Below are positions 8,137 to 17,086 of a stretch of DNA of 64,000 nucleotides, piece after piece. How positions within the stretch are numbered: position 1 is the first letter of the stretch; every line of letters starts with the position of its first letter. Where the stretch lies: positions 7,626-71,625 of the forward strand of contig CAZVDU010000004.1 in assembly GCA_964625615.1 (NCBI GenBank), in the 5' to 3' direction. Below the pieces are notes generated by a model, which was given only the letters and a program-made list of their open reading frames with translations, searched no databases and had not been told where the DNA came from. This stretch comes from M269 sp964625615. GTDB taxonomy: Bacteria; Pseudomonadota; Gammaproteobacteria; Enterobacterales; Alteromonadaceae. Both the position numbers and the translations under genes were made by a program.

Positions 8137-9399
8137 CTACTCTACAATCCTACTGACAAAAGCATTCACCTTTAAATTAAGAGATTCAAACTCATCTAAC
8201 AAGCGCTGATAGGACTCATGAAAGTCACCTGTCTTCTGCTTTTGCACTGAAATCGCAGACTCAATATTAGACGCTGATTGATTAACTTCGGTCAAAGAGA
8301 TGCCGAAGGAGTTGATAGTTTGCTCAATACTCTCTGACACCTTATTAATCATAGCTGTCATTTCATGCACTGTGTGTGTTGAATTCGAGGTTTCGGTCGA
8401 CAATGCCTTAACTTCGTCAGCAACAACCGCAAAGCCTCGACCAACTTCTCCGGCACGAGCAGCTTCGATGGCTGCATTTAATGCTAATAAGTTCGTATTA
8501 CTGGCAATATTAGAAATAGATGTCGCGACTTCTTCAATGTTGCCCGTTGTAGACTTTAACGACTCAGAATTCTCCGTAATCGAGTCCAGTTGTTCCACAG
8601 ATTGATTAATATGTTCTTGGCTAGTGCTACATTGTGTCTCAATATCAACAGTAGATGATTGCAATGCTTTCGATGAATCGGCTATATCATTTAGTGCACC
8701 TTTGATAGTAGTCAATGCCCCTTTGACGTCTTTATCAAAAATCTCAGCCAGTTTTTCGCGATTAGCAATATTATCAAAATAGTTAAAAGCAAAATTAACC
8801 TGTTTACCAATAAAGGTGGTCATCTTCAAGGTCATTTCATCAATATCGGTGGCATCATAGCTGAAGAATTCAAAACCAATACGCACTGTAGAGCCATCGT
8901 TGCCTATAACAGGGAAGGCGAAACAACCTTTGATACCCGTCTCTCTAGCAACACCAGCACGCAAGAACTCTTTCGATTGAGTTACATCACGAATAGTTAC
9001 AGGTTGTTTTGACGACATAACCTTGCCAATAAGCCCTTTACCAAAAACAAATATTAGTTCTTTAGAGGCCTGCTTGAATACATCTATTTGACGTGGTTGG
9101 ACGTCAGGTGCAACAAACCAGATATTGGTTGCTTTCGCAATTGCAGGACTAACAGTGTAATCAGCAATATAGGCATGACCAATCGGCCATTTTGTGTACT
9201 CACAAATATGCTTTAAAGCTAATTGAATACACTCATTCAAATTATTAGAATTGGATGCAATTTCCCCTACTTCACTCAAGAAGTTTATTAGGGACATAGC
9301 ATTTTCAGAAGACTCCTTTTGCGCGCGCTCATCTGCCTGCTGCAACGCTCTTTCCATGGCTTCTTTATTTTTATTGTTATTAGATGAGAACCCGAACAA
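8137..9399 (-). CDS. Soluble methyl-accepting chemotaxis protein with GAF sensor
   Basis: A 420-residue chemoreceptor without any membrane segment. A short N-terminal coiled coil (residues 10-35) leads into a GAF domain (about 45-205; KGLIGKVMSSKQPVTIRDV is typical), then the signalling coiled coil with its hairpin tip at about 296-335 (NTNLLALNAAIEAARAGEVG, then GRGFAVVADEVKAL), where CheA and CheW bind. The cytoplasmic helices are short. It should sense an internal small molecule; the ligand cannot be told. The start is a TTG: AGGAGG stands at an ideal distance before it and no in-frame ATG nearby has one. No cheA, cheW, cheB or cheR is in the window. The pseudo-receiver gene follows it. 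Confidence 0.88.
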   Translation of the reverse strand: MFGFSSNNNKNKEAMERALQQADERAQKESSENAMSLINFLSEVGEIASNSNNLNECIQLALKHICEYTKWPIGHAYIADYTVSPAIAKATNIWFVAPDVQPRQIDVFKQASKELIFVFGKGLIGKVMSSKQPVTIRDVTQSKEFLRAGVARETGIKGCFAFPVIGNDGSTVRIGFEFFSYDATDIDEMTLKMTTFIGKQVNFAFNYFDNIANREKLAEIFDKDVKGALTTIKGALNDIADSSKALQSSTVDIETQCSTSQEHINQSVEQLDSITENSESLKSTTGNIEEVATSISNIASNTNLLALNAAIEAARAGEVGRGFAVVADEVKALSTETSNSTHTVHEMTAMINKVSESIEQTINSFGISLTEVNQSASNIESAISVQKQKTGDFHESYQRLLDEFESLNLKVNAFVSRIVE

Positions 9400-9770
9400 T
9401 TGAACCTCCTACTTTTTGGAAAACGAACCTAACACTTGCAATTTTTTACTGCAAGTTTCAAGCAGCTAACGCAGTAATTCATCTGTAATACCAACACCAT
9501 TAGACAGGTTATCATACAACGAAAATTAAAATGTATTGAATCTAGTCGTGTTGTTGCGGATCTAACGAGCCCGTCTCGCGCCTTTTTTGTCTAACACCTA
9601 AATCCATTCAGTCGTAGAGCGGCACAACAACAAACCAACCCATATTATCCCCCTACAAATGAGTTCAAGCATCGTTATACCTTCCCTATCTGTCGTGAGT
9701 TGATCACTTATCCGATGGAATTGGTATAATATCAGCAACAACTTTACTATCGGCCTTTAACGCATAAAGC
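9400..9770. other. 371-base intergenic region between divergent genes
   Basis: Holds the promoters for the chemoreceptor (minus) and the FFLEELY-motif gene (plus). It contains TAATACCAA at 9487-9495 and AATTGGTATAAT at 9719-9730, the two halves of an inverted motif also seen at 24217-24248. The right half includes a TATAAT-like -10 about 45 bases before the gene at 9771. Confidence 0.4.
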
Positions 9771-10487
9771 ATGAATTCATTACTTGATCGCATTATTGAG
9801 CACTTACATAAGACATCTGAATTACATTCTGCTATAAAAAATCAGCAACTAACTCACTCTTTGAAAACATTGCAAGGGTGGCAGTGCCAAAGACTGATTG
9901 CTACTTATAAAACGTTTTTATCCAATAAAAAGTTTAATCCAGCAATGATGTTTTTCATTGATGAGCTTTATGGCCCTAAAGACTTTAGTCAGCGCGACGA
10001 CGATATTGCACGTATTGTACCGAAAATGTCTAAAATCCTACCTGAAAAGGCAATGCAATCGCTTGAAAAAGCGCTTCACCTTAATAGCCTATCCTTGCAA
10101 CTTGATTACCTCTTGTTAGCACAATTGGATGACATCAACCTCATTGATAGTCAGCATTATTCAGAGGCGTACCGTAAATGTAATAACCCTAATGAGCGAA
10201 CTCAGCAAATAGACTTTATAGCAGCTTTAGGCAACGACCTAGCAGACGTAACGAATATCATGGGTATAGGGATGTTACTCAAGATGTCGAGAAAACCGGC
10301 TCAACTTGCTGGCTTTTTAGCCTTACATGAATTCCTTGAAAAGGGGTTTAATGCTTTTAAGAAAATTGGCAAAGTTGAGGATTTCATTAACCCCATCGTT
10401 GAAACAGAAAGGGATATCATGAATAAACTATTCAATGGCACAACTGTGCTACCCGATATTGGAAATGAATGCATTGAAAAAAGATAA
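9771..10487 (+). CDS. FFLEELY motif protein
   Basis: A 238-residue cytoplasmic protein of a family named for its conserved FFLEELY sequence, here FFIDELYG at residues 61-68, followed by the typical GPKDFSQRDDDIARIVPKM. Predicted entirely helical. The family has no established function. Its 3' end overlaps the start of the hotdog thioesterase gene by 23 bases, so the two are probably one transcript; that pairing hints at a link with fatty-acyl metabolism, but this is inference. The start ATG is the only reasonable one. No signal peptide or membrane segment. Confidence 0.8.
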   Translation: MNSLLDRIIEHLHKTSELHSAIKNQQLTHSLKTLQGWQCQRLIATYKTFLSNKKFNPAMMFFIDELYGPKDFSQRDDDIARIVPKMSKILPEKAMQSLEKALHLNSLSLQLDYLLLAQLDDINLIDSQHYSEAYRKCNNPNERTQQIDFIAALGNDLADVTNIMGIGMLLKMSRKPAQLAGFLALHEFLEKGFNAFKKIGKVEDFINPIVETERDIMNKLFNGTTVLPDIGNECIEKR

Positions 10488-10944
10488 TTTACCTTGGCTC
10501 CTACCTTCACCCCACATTATAGAATGGCACATTAATCAGGAGCACATCGACCATTATCACCACGTCAACAATGTCGAATATGTTAAACAACTTGAAGTCA
10601 CTGCATGGCATCACTCGAATGCGCTCGGCTTAACAATCGAACAATATCAATCGCTTGACCGTGGCATGGCAATATCTCGACATGAAATAGATTATCTTGC
10701 CTCTGCCGTAGAGGGCGACACCGTATTTTGTGCTACTTGGTTGGTCGACTGCGATAGGCGCTTGAAGTTAGCGCGACAATTTCAATTTATTCGTGCGAGT
10801 GATGGGGCAACGCTACTTAAAGCTCGGACCGAGTTTGTGTGCATTGCGCTCTCGTCTGGTAAACCTAAACGTATGCCTGCTATTTTCTCAGACACATATG
10901 GCAATGCCATGGTCAAAAAGGTAGCTGAGTTATTTCAACCATAG
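10465..10944 (+). CDS. Acyl-CoA thioesterase, hotdog fold
   Basis: A 159-residue protein of the 4-hydroxybenzoyl-CoA thioesterase / YbgC type, which hydrolyses acyl-CoA thioesters. Seen: EHIDHYHHVNNVEYVKQLE (residues about 27-45), where the family has the active-site Asp in D-x-x-x-H-x-N-N; here the Asp is D29 or thereabouts with H-H-V-N-N following, then the central strand ISRHEIDYLASAVEGD. The start is uncertain: an ATG at 10435 is also in frame, but the one at 10465 gives the usual family length and overlaps the preceding gene by only 23 bases. Neither has a strong ribosome site, consistent with coupled translation. Confidence 0.8.
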   Translation: MNALKKDNLPWLLPSPHIIEWHINQEHIDHYHHVNNVEYVKQLEVTAWHHSNALGLTIEQYQSLDRGMAISRHEIDYLASAVEGDTVFCATWLVDCDRRLKLARQFQFIRASDGATLLKARTEFVCIALSSGKPKRMPAIFSDTYGNAMVKKVAELFQP

Positions 10945-10954
10945 ATAGGATCAA

Positions 10955-10980
10955 AAAAGGAGAACTTACGTCCTCCTTTT
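10955..10980. terminator. Bidirectional terminator between convergent genes
   Basis: AAAAGGAG (10955-10962) pairs with CTCCTTTT (10973-10980) around a 10-base loop. It lies 10 bases after the thioesterase stop and 27 bases after the DUF1223 gene stop on the other strand, with A and T runs on both sides, so it can serve both. Confidence 0.8.
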
Positions 10981-11006
10981 ATAAAAATAGCGCTCGCTAA
11001 CGTTTC

Positions 11007-11792
11007 CTAAAGCAAATAATCATTGGGCAACCAACCACCTGTTGCTTGCAAAGGAACAAGAGTATCTCTTCCTGTAACCCATATAGCTGCCGCAAATTTT
11101 TCAGCCTTCTGGCTCTTACTTTTAAGTGGCTTTTTCCAATCAAATGACCATGTGCCCGGGTTATCAACGCTCACAGGAATAACTTGATGATGCAAAACCA
11201 CGAAGTCCTCTTCCAATGTACGACGCCTATTCTCACCTCTTTGTACATGTGTTGTTAAACCATTTCCTAAAACAGCAACATGTAGTAGTAATCTGGGGTC
11301 ATCGCTTGGGAATTCAGCAACAATACGATCTTCTGTTATCTCTGCTTTAAGTACACCAGCATTCGCATCACCACTAGGTAACTGCCCTTGACGTCGGAAC
11401 CAACCTCTCCACTCACTACCATTAACTAAGAAGCCGGGTGTATAAACTGAACGTGTGAGTCCCTGTTGACGGAAACGTCTTTGTCGATTACTAAAGTCAG
11501 CACTGGCAAAAGGGTCTTTCCAACCAATGTAATCCCAATAATCCACATGAAAAGCAACGGGAACAACAGAGTTCCACAATTCACTTCTGCCTTCAAAGGT
11601 GTTTAACCATTTTTCTGCCGGTGGACAGCTACTACAACCTTGGGAGGAGTATAATTCTAGCAGTCTTGTTTGCGCTTCACCGCTTTTTAACACAACTGTA
11701 TCGCCATTTAGTGTGCTGTCTCCACTTGCAGCATAAGAAACACCCAAGCTTAAAAGCGACAATAAAGTGGCTGTCAGTAACTTCTTCAACAT
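11007..11792 (-). CDS. DUF1223 protein, secreted thioredoxin-fold
   Basis: A 261-residue exported protein. Signal peptide with likely cleavage after SYA (residue 21). The DUF1223 hallmark follows: LLELYSSQGCSSCPPAEKWL with the CxxC pair Cys53/Cys56, then PVAFHVDYWDYIGWKDPFA and TPGFLVNGSEWRGW, which give a thioredoxin-like fold. The family is thought to be a periplasmic or surface redox protein, but no reaction is proven. Transcribed alone, ending at a shared terminator with the thioesterase gene. Confidence 0.88.
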   Translation of the reverse strand: MLKKLLTATLLSLLSLGVSYAASGDSTLNGDTVVLKSGEAQTRLLELYSSQGCSSCPPAEKWLNTFEGRSELWNSVVPVAFHVDYWDYIGWKDPFASADFSNRQRRFRQQGLTRSVYTPGFLVNGSEWRGWFRRQGQLPSGDANAGVLKAEITEDRIVAEFPSDDPRLLLHVAVLGNGLTTHVQRGENRRRTLEEDFVVLHHQVIPVSVDNPGTWSFDWKKPLKSKSQKAEKFAAAIWVTGRDTLVPLQATGGWLPNDYLL

Positions 11793-12013
11793 ATCTAACC
11801 CTCAACCCCGTTCAGCGTGCTCAACACAGAACTGCTACATTAATGCCACCAATCTAGACAGCCTGCATCACAAGACTATCACGCAAAACTCACCAAATAC
11901 TCATAATAGATAAATCGACGAAAAAGCTTGTATCGCAGTGACGACAGGCGCTAAGGTAGAAGTTTGACCTTTTTTATAAAATACGACGAGCTAAAGCAAC
12001 GGAACCATTTAAA

Positions 12014-13195
12014 ATGACAAAACTATTGCTAGCACTCACCAGTTTATTGTTACTTGCATCCGTTGGATTGAACATCTACTTGCTCAAAGGCCACATAGAA
12101 CAAATTGAAACCCCTGAAAGTGTAGAGATAAGTAAACCTGATATTCAGCCGAAAGAAGAAGAAAAGCAGACTCGCTCTGACATTTTTATAAGCGCACAGC
12201 AACATTTCGAACAGCACGACTTTATACAAGCCATCGACGCCTACGAACAACTGGTTAAAACCTCGACAACTGATGAAGCGAAATCACTTAAAGCACTTTG
12301 GCTTGAGCAAGCTAATAGCTGGCTATCTAACGGCAATATCGCTCTTCTCAAGGTACTTGAGCAACTCTTTTTAAAACGCTTCCCCGATGATTTTGATTTC
12401 TTATTACTCGAAGGTGATCGCTTATCACGAACAGAATCTTTACTCAGTGGAGCTATCGCCTATTACGAATTGCAAAGCCGTCCCATCAATGACCAAGAGT
12501 ACGAGCACGTTAGTGAGCGAATTAGTGAGGTTACGTTACCTAACCTTGAGAAATTGATGCAGTCAGAAGCCTGGGATATTGTCGAGCGTTTCGCAGAACC
12601 ACTTTTACAATTCGAACCCGACAACGAACGCTTTTTATTAATATTGGCAGAAGCATACGCACAACGACAAGAAGCATCATTGATGGAACAAACGTTTAGT
12701 CGAGTAACTTATCGTGAAGATTTAGACGACGAATTTAAACGTATTAGAAGCTTAATACGATACAGAACACTTGTAAAACCTATAGAAAGCGAGCCAAGAG
12801 AAAACACAAATCGCGGCATTGCTTTAGTCCAAACAGGTAGTCACTATATTGTTAGAGCTTTTTTAGATAATCGTTCTGAGCTCGATTTGCTCATAGATAC
12901 TGGCGCTTCAACAACAGCCATCTCACAACAACGATTTAGGCGACTCTACAAAAAGCACCGCCCAGAACTTATCGGAAGATTCCCTATAAATACTGCCAAT
13001 GGTCAAGTGAATGCGCCTATATTTAGATTCTCTAGCCTCACAATCGATAAATTTCAGGTTAACAACTTCGCTATTATCGTTCTCCCGGACAGAAGCAACT
13101 TAGATTCAGACGGCTTACTTGGTATGAACTTCCTGCGTCACTATGATTTTAGAATCGATCAACGTTCCAGTGAGCTTTTTTTACAAAAGCGATAG
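12014..13195 (+). CDS. Membrane-anchored retropepsin-like aspartic protease with TPR-like region
   Basis: A 393-residue protein. Residues 5-25 are a single N-terminal membrane anchor (or uncleaved signal). Residues 58-245 are TPR-like helices (AQQHFEQHDFIQAIDAYEQL; LILAEAYAQRQ). Residues 268-392 form a clan AA retroviral-type aspartic protease: active-site LLIDTGAST with Asp295, then DGLLGMNFLRHYDFRID near the end. Such bacterial retropepsins act as dimers, probably in the periplasm here. The target is unknown; the TPR part suggests a protein partner. Stands alone, ATG start with a modest ribosome site (CAACGGAACC). Confidence 0.82.
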   Translation: MTKLLLALTSLLLLASVGLNIYLLKGHIEQIETPESVEISKPDIQPKEEEKQTRSDIFISAQQHFEQHDFIQAIDAYEQLVKTSTTDEAKSLKALWLEQANSWLSNGNIALLKVLEQLFLKRFPDDFDFLLLEGDRLSRTESLLSGAIAYYELQSRPINDQEYEHVSERISEVTLPNLEKLMQSEAWDIVERFAEPLLQFEPDNERFLLILAEAYAQRQEASLMEQTFSRVTYREDLDDEFKRIRSLIRYRTLVKPIESEPRENTNRGIALVQTGSHYIVRAFLDNRSELDLLIDTGASTTAISQQRFRRLYKKHRPELIGRFPINTANGQVNAPIFRFSSLTIDKFQVNNFAIIVLPDRSNLDSDGLLGMNFLRHYDFRIDQRSSELFLQKR

Positions 13196-13310
13196 AGCTT
13201 ATCATTAAAAAGTACTCCCTAATCAATACATTAAGGCATACTCAAGTTTTCCATATTCAAACGAACTGTAGCAAGGTTAAATACGAAAAGATAAGCACAC
13301 TGTATTCGCA

Positions 13311-13631
13311 TCAAGTATTTAATGTATCCAAGAACTGATTAACGTAAACAGCAAAAGCGTGCAGGCCATATACCGAATAAATCAAAAGAGCAGAATAGGG
13401 AATTAACAGTAATAAACCGACTAAATGCAATTCCTCATCTTTTGTGTGCCTGCCAGGAAGTATAAACTTTTTACCACTCAATCCTATACTGATTCTGTTC
13501 AGGATAAAATGATAAAAAAATGCAAACCAAATGAAGCTTACCATGGCCGCCTCTGGTCGCATTAGCGCGAATATAATGCAGAGGGCTAATAATACCCAAT
13601 GAAAGCCCGGATAGGGTTTAAAAGGCAACAT
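13311..13631 (-). CDS. Small integral membrane protein, unknown
   Basis: A 106-residue protein I cannot place in a family. Three hydrophobic segments are visible: residues 9-25 (FHWVLLALCIIFALM), 30-46, and 70-90 (LVGLLLLIPYSALLIYSVYG). A basic loop (LSGKKFILPGRHTKDEE, residues 51-68) sits between the second and third, so it probably faces the cytoplasm. Single gene, with no partner close by: the MFS transporter start is in the other direction upstream at 14910 and its stop is 128 bases away. Composition is ordinary for the genome. Confidence 0.6.
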   Translation of the reverse strand: MLPFKPYPGFHWVLLALCIIFALMRPEAAMVSFIWFAFFYHFILNRISIGLSGKKFILPGRHTKDEELHLVGLLLLIPYSALLIYSVYGLHAFAVYVNQFLDTLNT

Positions 13632-13758
13632 TCTAATTCCTCTTTTTCATGAGACAATTTAGTATCCGGAAAAACGCTGTCTTCCAAGCAAAGCTTTTTA
13701 AGCTTTGGTGTTTAGTACGACGATGAGCCATTTAATAGTAATCAATTTAGTATTTAAG

Positions 13759-14910
13759 CTATTCGATTCTAGATCTCGGAATAATCCACAAAATAAAGGC
13801 AGAAGCGAGCGCGGCACAGGTTGAGAAAATGTAGGTGTTGTATGCCCCCTCTCCCTGCATCCAAATTTGTCCTGCCGTTAAGTTACCTATTGCCCCACCG
13901 ACTCCAAAAGACACGCTGGTATATAATGCTTGTCCTCGGGTTTGATAATTGCCAGTAAAGTAATGGTGAATAAAGTGTATCGATGCAGCATGCGTTAACC
14001 CAAAACTCAATGCATGGATTAATTGGCTCAGTATTAACAGCTCAAGTACACCTGCTTGGCTTGCTAATAGCCACCAGCGCAGAGCAGTCATAAGAAGGCA
14101 ACATAGGATGACGCGTTTAACACCAAATCGATGAATGAGTTTGCCTGCGTAGATGAAAATAACCACTTCAGCTGCGACTCCCAATGCCACTAGCCATCCA
14201 GTCTGTTGGCCTGAGTAGCCTATATCTCGCATATAAAGTGCAAAAAAACTGTAAAACGGACCAAAGCTTACCTGCAATAGAATGGCGGACAACATGAACG
14301 CTAAAAATGGCCAAGCGAAGATCATCTTCCACATTGATGGGCTGCTCGACGTTTTAAGATTCTCAACGTTGACTTCTTTGACGAGCATTGTGCTAACAAA
14401 TAACCCCAACAAGATAACACTGCATAGATAAAGCAATGCGTTGGGCCCTTGCCAATCAATGGTTAATCCAGCAATAACGCTAAACAAGATATAACCAACA
14501 CTTCCCCACAACCGAATGCGGCTATATCGAGCCGGATTACCCGTAATATTATTGAGAGTAATAACTTCAATTTGTGGCAGGATAGCGGTCCAAAAAAGCA
14601 TAAACAAAGAGAAGGCGAGCGTTAAAGACCAAAACCCATAAGACACATAAACAACGGCAAAACCGGCGAATGTTAAGAAGCTGCCGATTTGAAGTACGCG
14701 CAGATTCTTTCCTGTCCGATCAGCAAGAAATGCCCATAGATTCGGTCCAAGGATTCGAGTGATTGTTACGAGGCCGAGCAACTGACCAATCTGAACAGAA
14801 GTGAGCCCACGACTATCGAGAAAAACACCCATAAAAGGGACCAAAGCCCCTAACATGGCAAAATAGAAGAGATAGCTCAATCCCATAATGAAGATTTGCT
14901 TATCTCTCAT
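13759..14910 (-). CDS. MFS transporter, phenylpropionate permease-like
   Basis: A 383-residue major facilitator with about 12 membrane helices. It begins as in the HcaT/nucleoside-symporter-like branch (GLSYLFYFAMLGALVPFMGV) and has the loop 2-3 signature LADRTGKN and the family's R-I-R-L-W-G-S-V-G-Y at about residues 131-141. The substrate cannot be deduced; the name comes from similarity to the 3-phenylpropionate permease, and in marine gammaproteobacteria a homologue often follows aroC. It starts six bases after the aroC stop, so it is the last gene of the prmB-aroC operon. Confidence 0.85.
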   Translation of the reverse strand: MRDKQIFIMGLSYLFYFAMLGALVPFMGVFLDSRGLTSVQIGQLLGLVTITRILGPNLWAFLADRTGKNLRVLQIGSFLTFAGFAVVYVSYGFWSLTLAFSLFMLFWTAILPQIEVITLNNITGNPARYSRIRLWGSVGYILFSVIAGLTIDWQGPNALLYLCSVILLGLFVSTMLVKEVNVENLKTSSSPSMWKMIFAWPFLAFMLSAILLQVSFGPFYSFFALYMRDIGYSGQQTGWLVALGVAAEVVIFIYAGKLIHRFGVKRVILCCLLMTALRWWLLASQAGVLELLILSQLIHALSFGLTHAASIHFIHHYFTGNYQTRGQALYTSVSFGVGGAIGNLTAGQIWMQGEGAYNTYIFSTCAALASAFILWIIPRSRIE

Positions 14911-14916
14911 TATTGG

Positions 14917-16023
14917 TTAACTCTCTGATAGCTGTCCCGGTATCACAGGCGTTGTAGAATTCACCTGTGCGTTTTGCGCTCTATGACGAAGCACATGGTC
15001 CATCACAACGATAGCCATCATCGCTTCAGCAATAGGCACCGCTCTTATACCTACACAAGGGTCATGGCGCCCTTTAGTGACAACTTCTGCCGACTGCCCA
15101 TGAATATCAATCGTTTCTCCAGGCACGCTAATACTTGACGTTGGCTTTAAAGCCATATGCACAACTAAATCTTGTCCGGTTGAAATCCCCCCTAAGACAC
15201 CACCAGAGCGATTAGTTCTGAAACCTTCCGGTGTCAGTGCATCCCTATGTTCACTGCCTTTTTGTTCAACCACATCGAAACCGTCACCCACTTCAACACC
15301 TTTGACAGCGTTAATTCCCATCATTGCATGAGCAAGATCGGCATCTAGGCGATCAAACACAGGTTCACCTAATCCGACAGGCATATTTGTAGCTACTACG
15401 GACACTTTAGCACCTACTGAATCACCTTCTTTTTTAAGGTCGCGCATATATTGATCGAGATCTTCTACCTTATCGGTATCAGGGAAGAAAAACGCATTAT
15501 CATTTACAATGTCTAAGTCCACATTTTCTGCTTTGATAGGGCCAAGCTGCGACAAATAACCGCGTATTTGGATACCGTAATTTTCAAGTAAATATTTCTT
15601 AGCTATGGCTCCAGCCGCCACCCTAACGGCAGTTTCCCTGGCAGATGAGCGCCCTCCACCACGATAATCTCTCTGGCCGAACTTTTGTTGGTAAGTATAA
15701 TCCGCGTGTCCCGGACGAAAAATATCCTTTATTTTAGAGTAATCTTTAGAACGCTGATCCGTATTCTCTATGACTAAGCCTATTGAAGTACCTGTAGTTT
15801 GGCCTTCAAAAACACCAGATAGAATCTTCACTTCATCCGCTTCTCTGCGTGCGGTTGTATAGCGGGATGTGCCTGGTTTACGTCGATCGAGGTCGATTTG
15901 CATATCGCCTTCATTAATCGCTAATCCAGGGGGGCAACCATCTATAACACCGCCAATAGCTGGTCCGTGGCTCTCACCAAAAGTGGTTACTGTAAAAAAT
16001 TTTCCGAAAGTATTTCCAGGCAT
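14917..16023 (-). CDS. aroC: Chorismate synthase
   Basis: The 368-residue enzyme that removes phosphate from 5-enolpyruvylshikimate 3-phosphate to give chorismate, the branch point to aromatic amino acids, folate and ubiquinone; it needs reduced FMN. Family motifs are complete: GKFFTVTTFGESHGPAIGGV at the start, RRKPGTSRYTTAR, FRPGHADYTYQQKFG, RGGGRSSARETAVRVAAGA, and RHDPCVGIRAVPIAEAM near the C-terminus. Length is normal. It follows prmB by 15 bases and precedes the MFS gene, the usual order in the class. Confidence 0.98.
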   Translation of the reverse strand: MPGNTFGKFFTVTTFGESHGPAIGGVIDGCPPGLAINEGDMQIDLDRRKPGTSRYTTARREADEVKILSGVFEGQTTGTSIGLVIENTDQRSKDYSKIKDIFRPGHADYTYQQKFGQRDYRGGGRSSARETAVRVAAGAIAKKYLLENYGIQIRGYLSQLGPIKAENVDLDIVNDNAFFFPDTDKVEDLDQYMRDLKKEGDSVGAKVSVVATNMPVGLGEPVFDRLDADLAHAMMGINAVKGVEVGDGFDVVEQKGSEHRDALTPEGFRTNRSGGVLGGISTGQDLVVHMALKPTSSISVPGETIDIHGQSAEVVTKGRHDPCVGIRAVPIAEAMMAIVVMDHVLRHRAQNAQVNSTTPVIPGQLSES

Positions 16024-16038
16024 AAAGATGTTCTTAAT

Positions 16039-16956
16039 TTAATGAGAATTAACGGCGAGTAAATCTCGCTTGTTGATTGCGAATAGTCCCTGTCCACCCA
16101 TATCTAATTCGACCCATTGGAGGTTAAGTTCAGGGAATTCAGCTTGCATATGCACTTGGCTGTTGCCGACTTCTACAAACAACCAGCCATTCTCAGAAAG
16201 ATGCATGGGCGCCTGTTGTAAAATCGTTCGAACTAAATCCAGTCCATCATTGCCGGCAGCTAGACCTAACTCAGGTTCATGCTTGAATTCGTCCGGTAAG
16301 TCTTCCATATCTTCTTGATCAACGTAAGGTGGATTACAGATAATGAGATCGTATTCGTGACCAGCTAGGTTGGAGAACAAATCACTCTGAATAGGCCATA
16401 CACGATCATCAACATGATGCTGATAAATATTCGTTTCTGCAACGGTTAGGGCATCGCTGCTAATATCAACCGCATCGACTTGTGCATCCTCGAACAACGT
16501 CGCTAAGGCAATGGCAATACAGCCACTCCCTGTGCACATATCAAGAATATGAGAAGGTTCAGACTGAATCCATGGCTCAAAACTCCCCTTGATAAGCTCA
16601 GCAAAAGGCGAACGAGGTATAAGTACACGTTCATCTACATAAAACGGCATATCACAGAACCATGCCTGATTAATCAAATAAGGAACAGGAATACGTTGCT
16701 CAATACGTCGCTTTAGGAAGTCACAAACCATTGACTTTTCATCACTGGTTAAACGTGCCTGATAGATGCTTTCCGGCATATCAAAAGGCAAATTTAACAG
16801 AGGAAGAATAAGGCTAGTCGCTTCATCCCAAGGGTTGTCTGTACCATGCCCAAAATGTAGCTCAGAAGCCGCCAATGAAGTCGTTGCCCAACGCAGCATA
16901 TCTAATAGAGTATGCAGTTCGTTTTGTGCTTGAGAATAATTGATATCGTTGCCCAT
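16039..16956 (-). CDS. prmB: Ribosomal protein L3 N5-glutamine methyltransferase
   Basis: A 305-residue SAM-dependent enzyme that methylates a glutamine of ribosomal protein L3. SAM motif ILDMCTGSGCIAIALA lies near residue 140, and the glutamine-methyltransferase signature NPPYVDQEDM near 208, with PDEFKHEPELGLAAGNDGL after it, which separates PrmB from the release-factor enzyme PrmC. First gene of prmB-aroC-MFS, divergent from smrB, as in Escherichia coli and many relatives. Confidence 0.95.
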   Translation of the reverse strand: MGNDINYSQAQNELHTLLDMLRWATTSLAASELHFGHGTDNPWDEATSLILPLLNLPFDMPESIYQARLTSDEKSMVCDFLKRRIEQRIPVPYLINQAWFCDMPFYVDERVLIPRSPFAELIKGSFEPWIQSEPSHILDMCTGSGCIAIALATLFEDAQVDAVDISSDALTVAETNIYQHHVDDRVWPIQSDLFSNLAGHEYDLIICNPPYVDQEDMEDLPDEFKHEPELGLAAGNDGLDLVRTILQQAPMHLSENGWLFVEVGNSQVHMQAEFPELNLQWVELDMGGQGLFAINKRDLLAVNSH

Positions 16957-17086
16957 TGTGTGTTTTTATTTCACCTAATCGTTAGTTGGCTTATCTCGCC
17001 GTGGTCGCCTTTTGCTGCTTTTTTTCTGATAAACTAGCCTAAATATAGCCCTTTACTCGAATACTAAGCACAAAAACACAGACATA

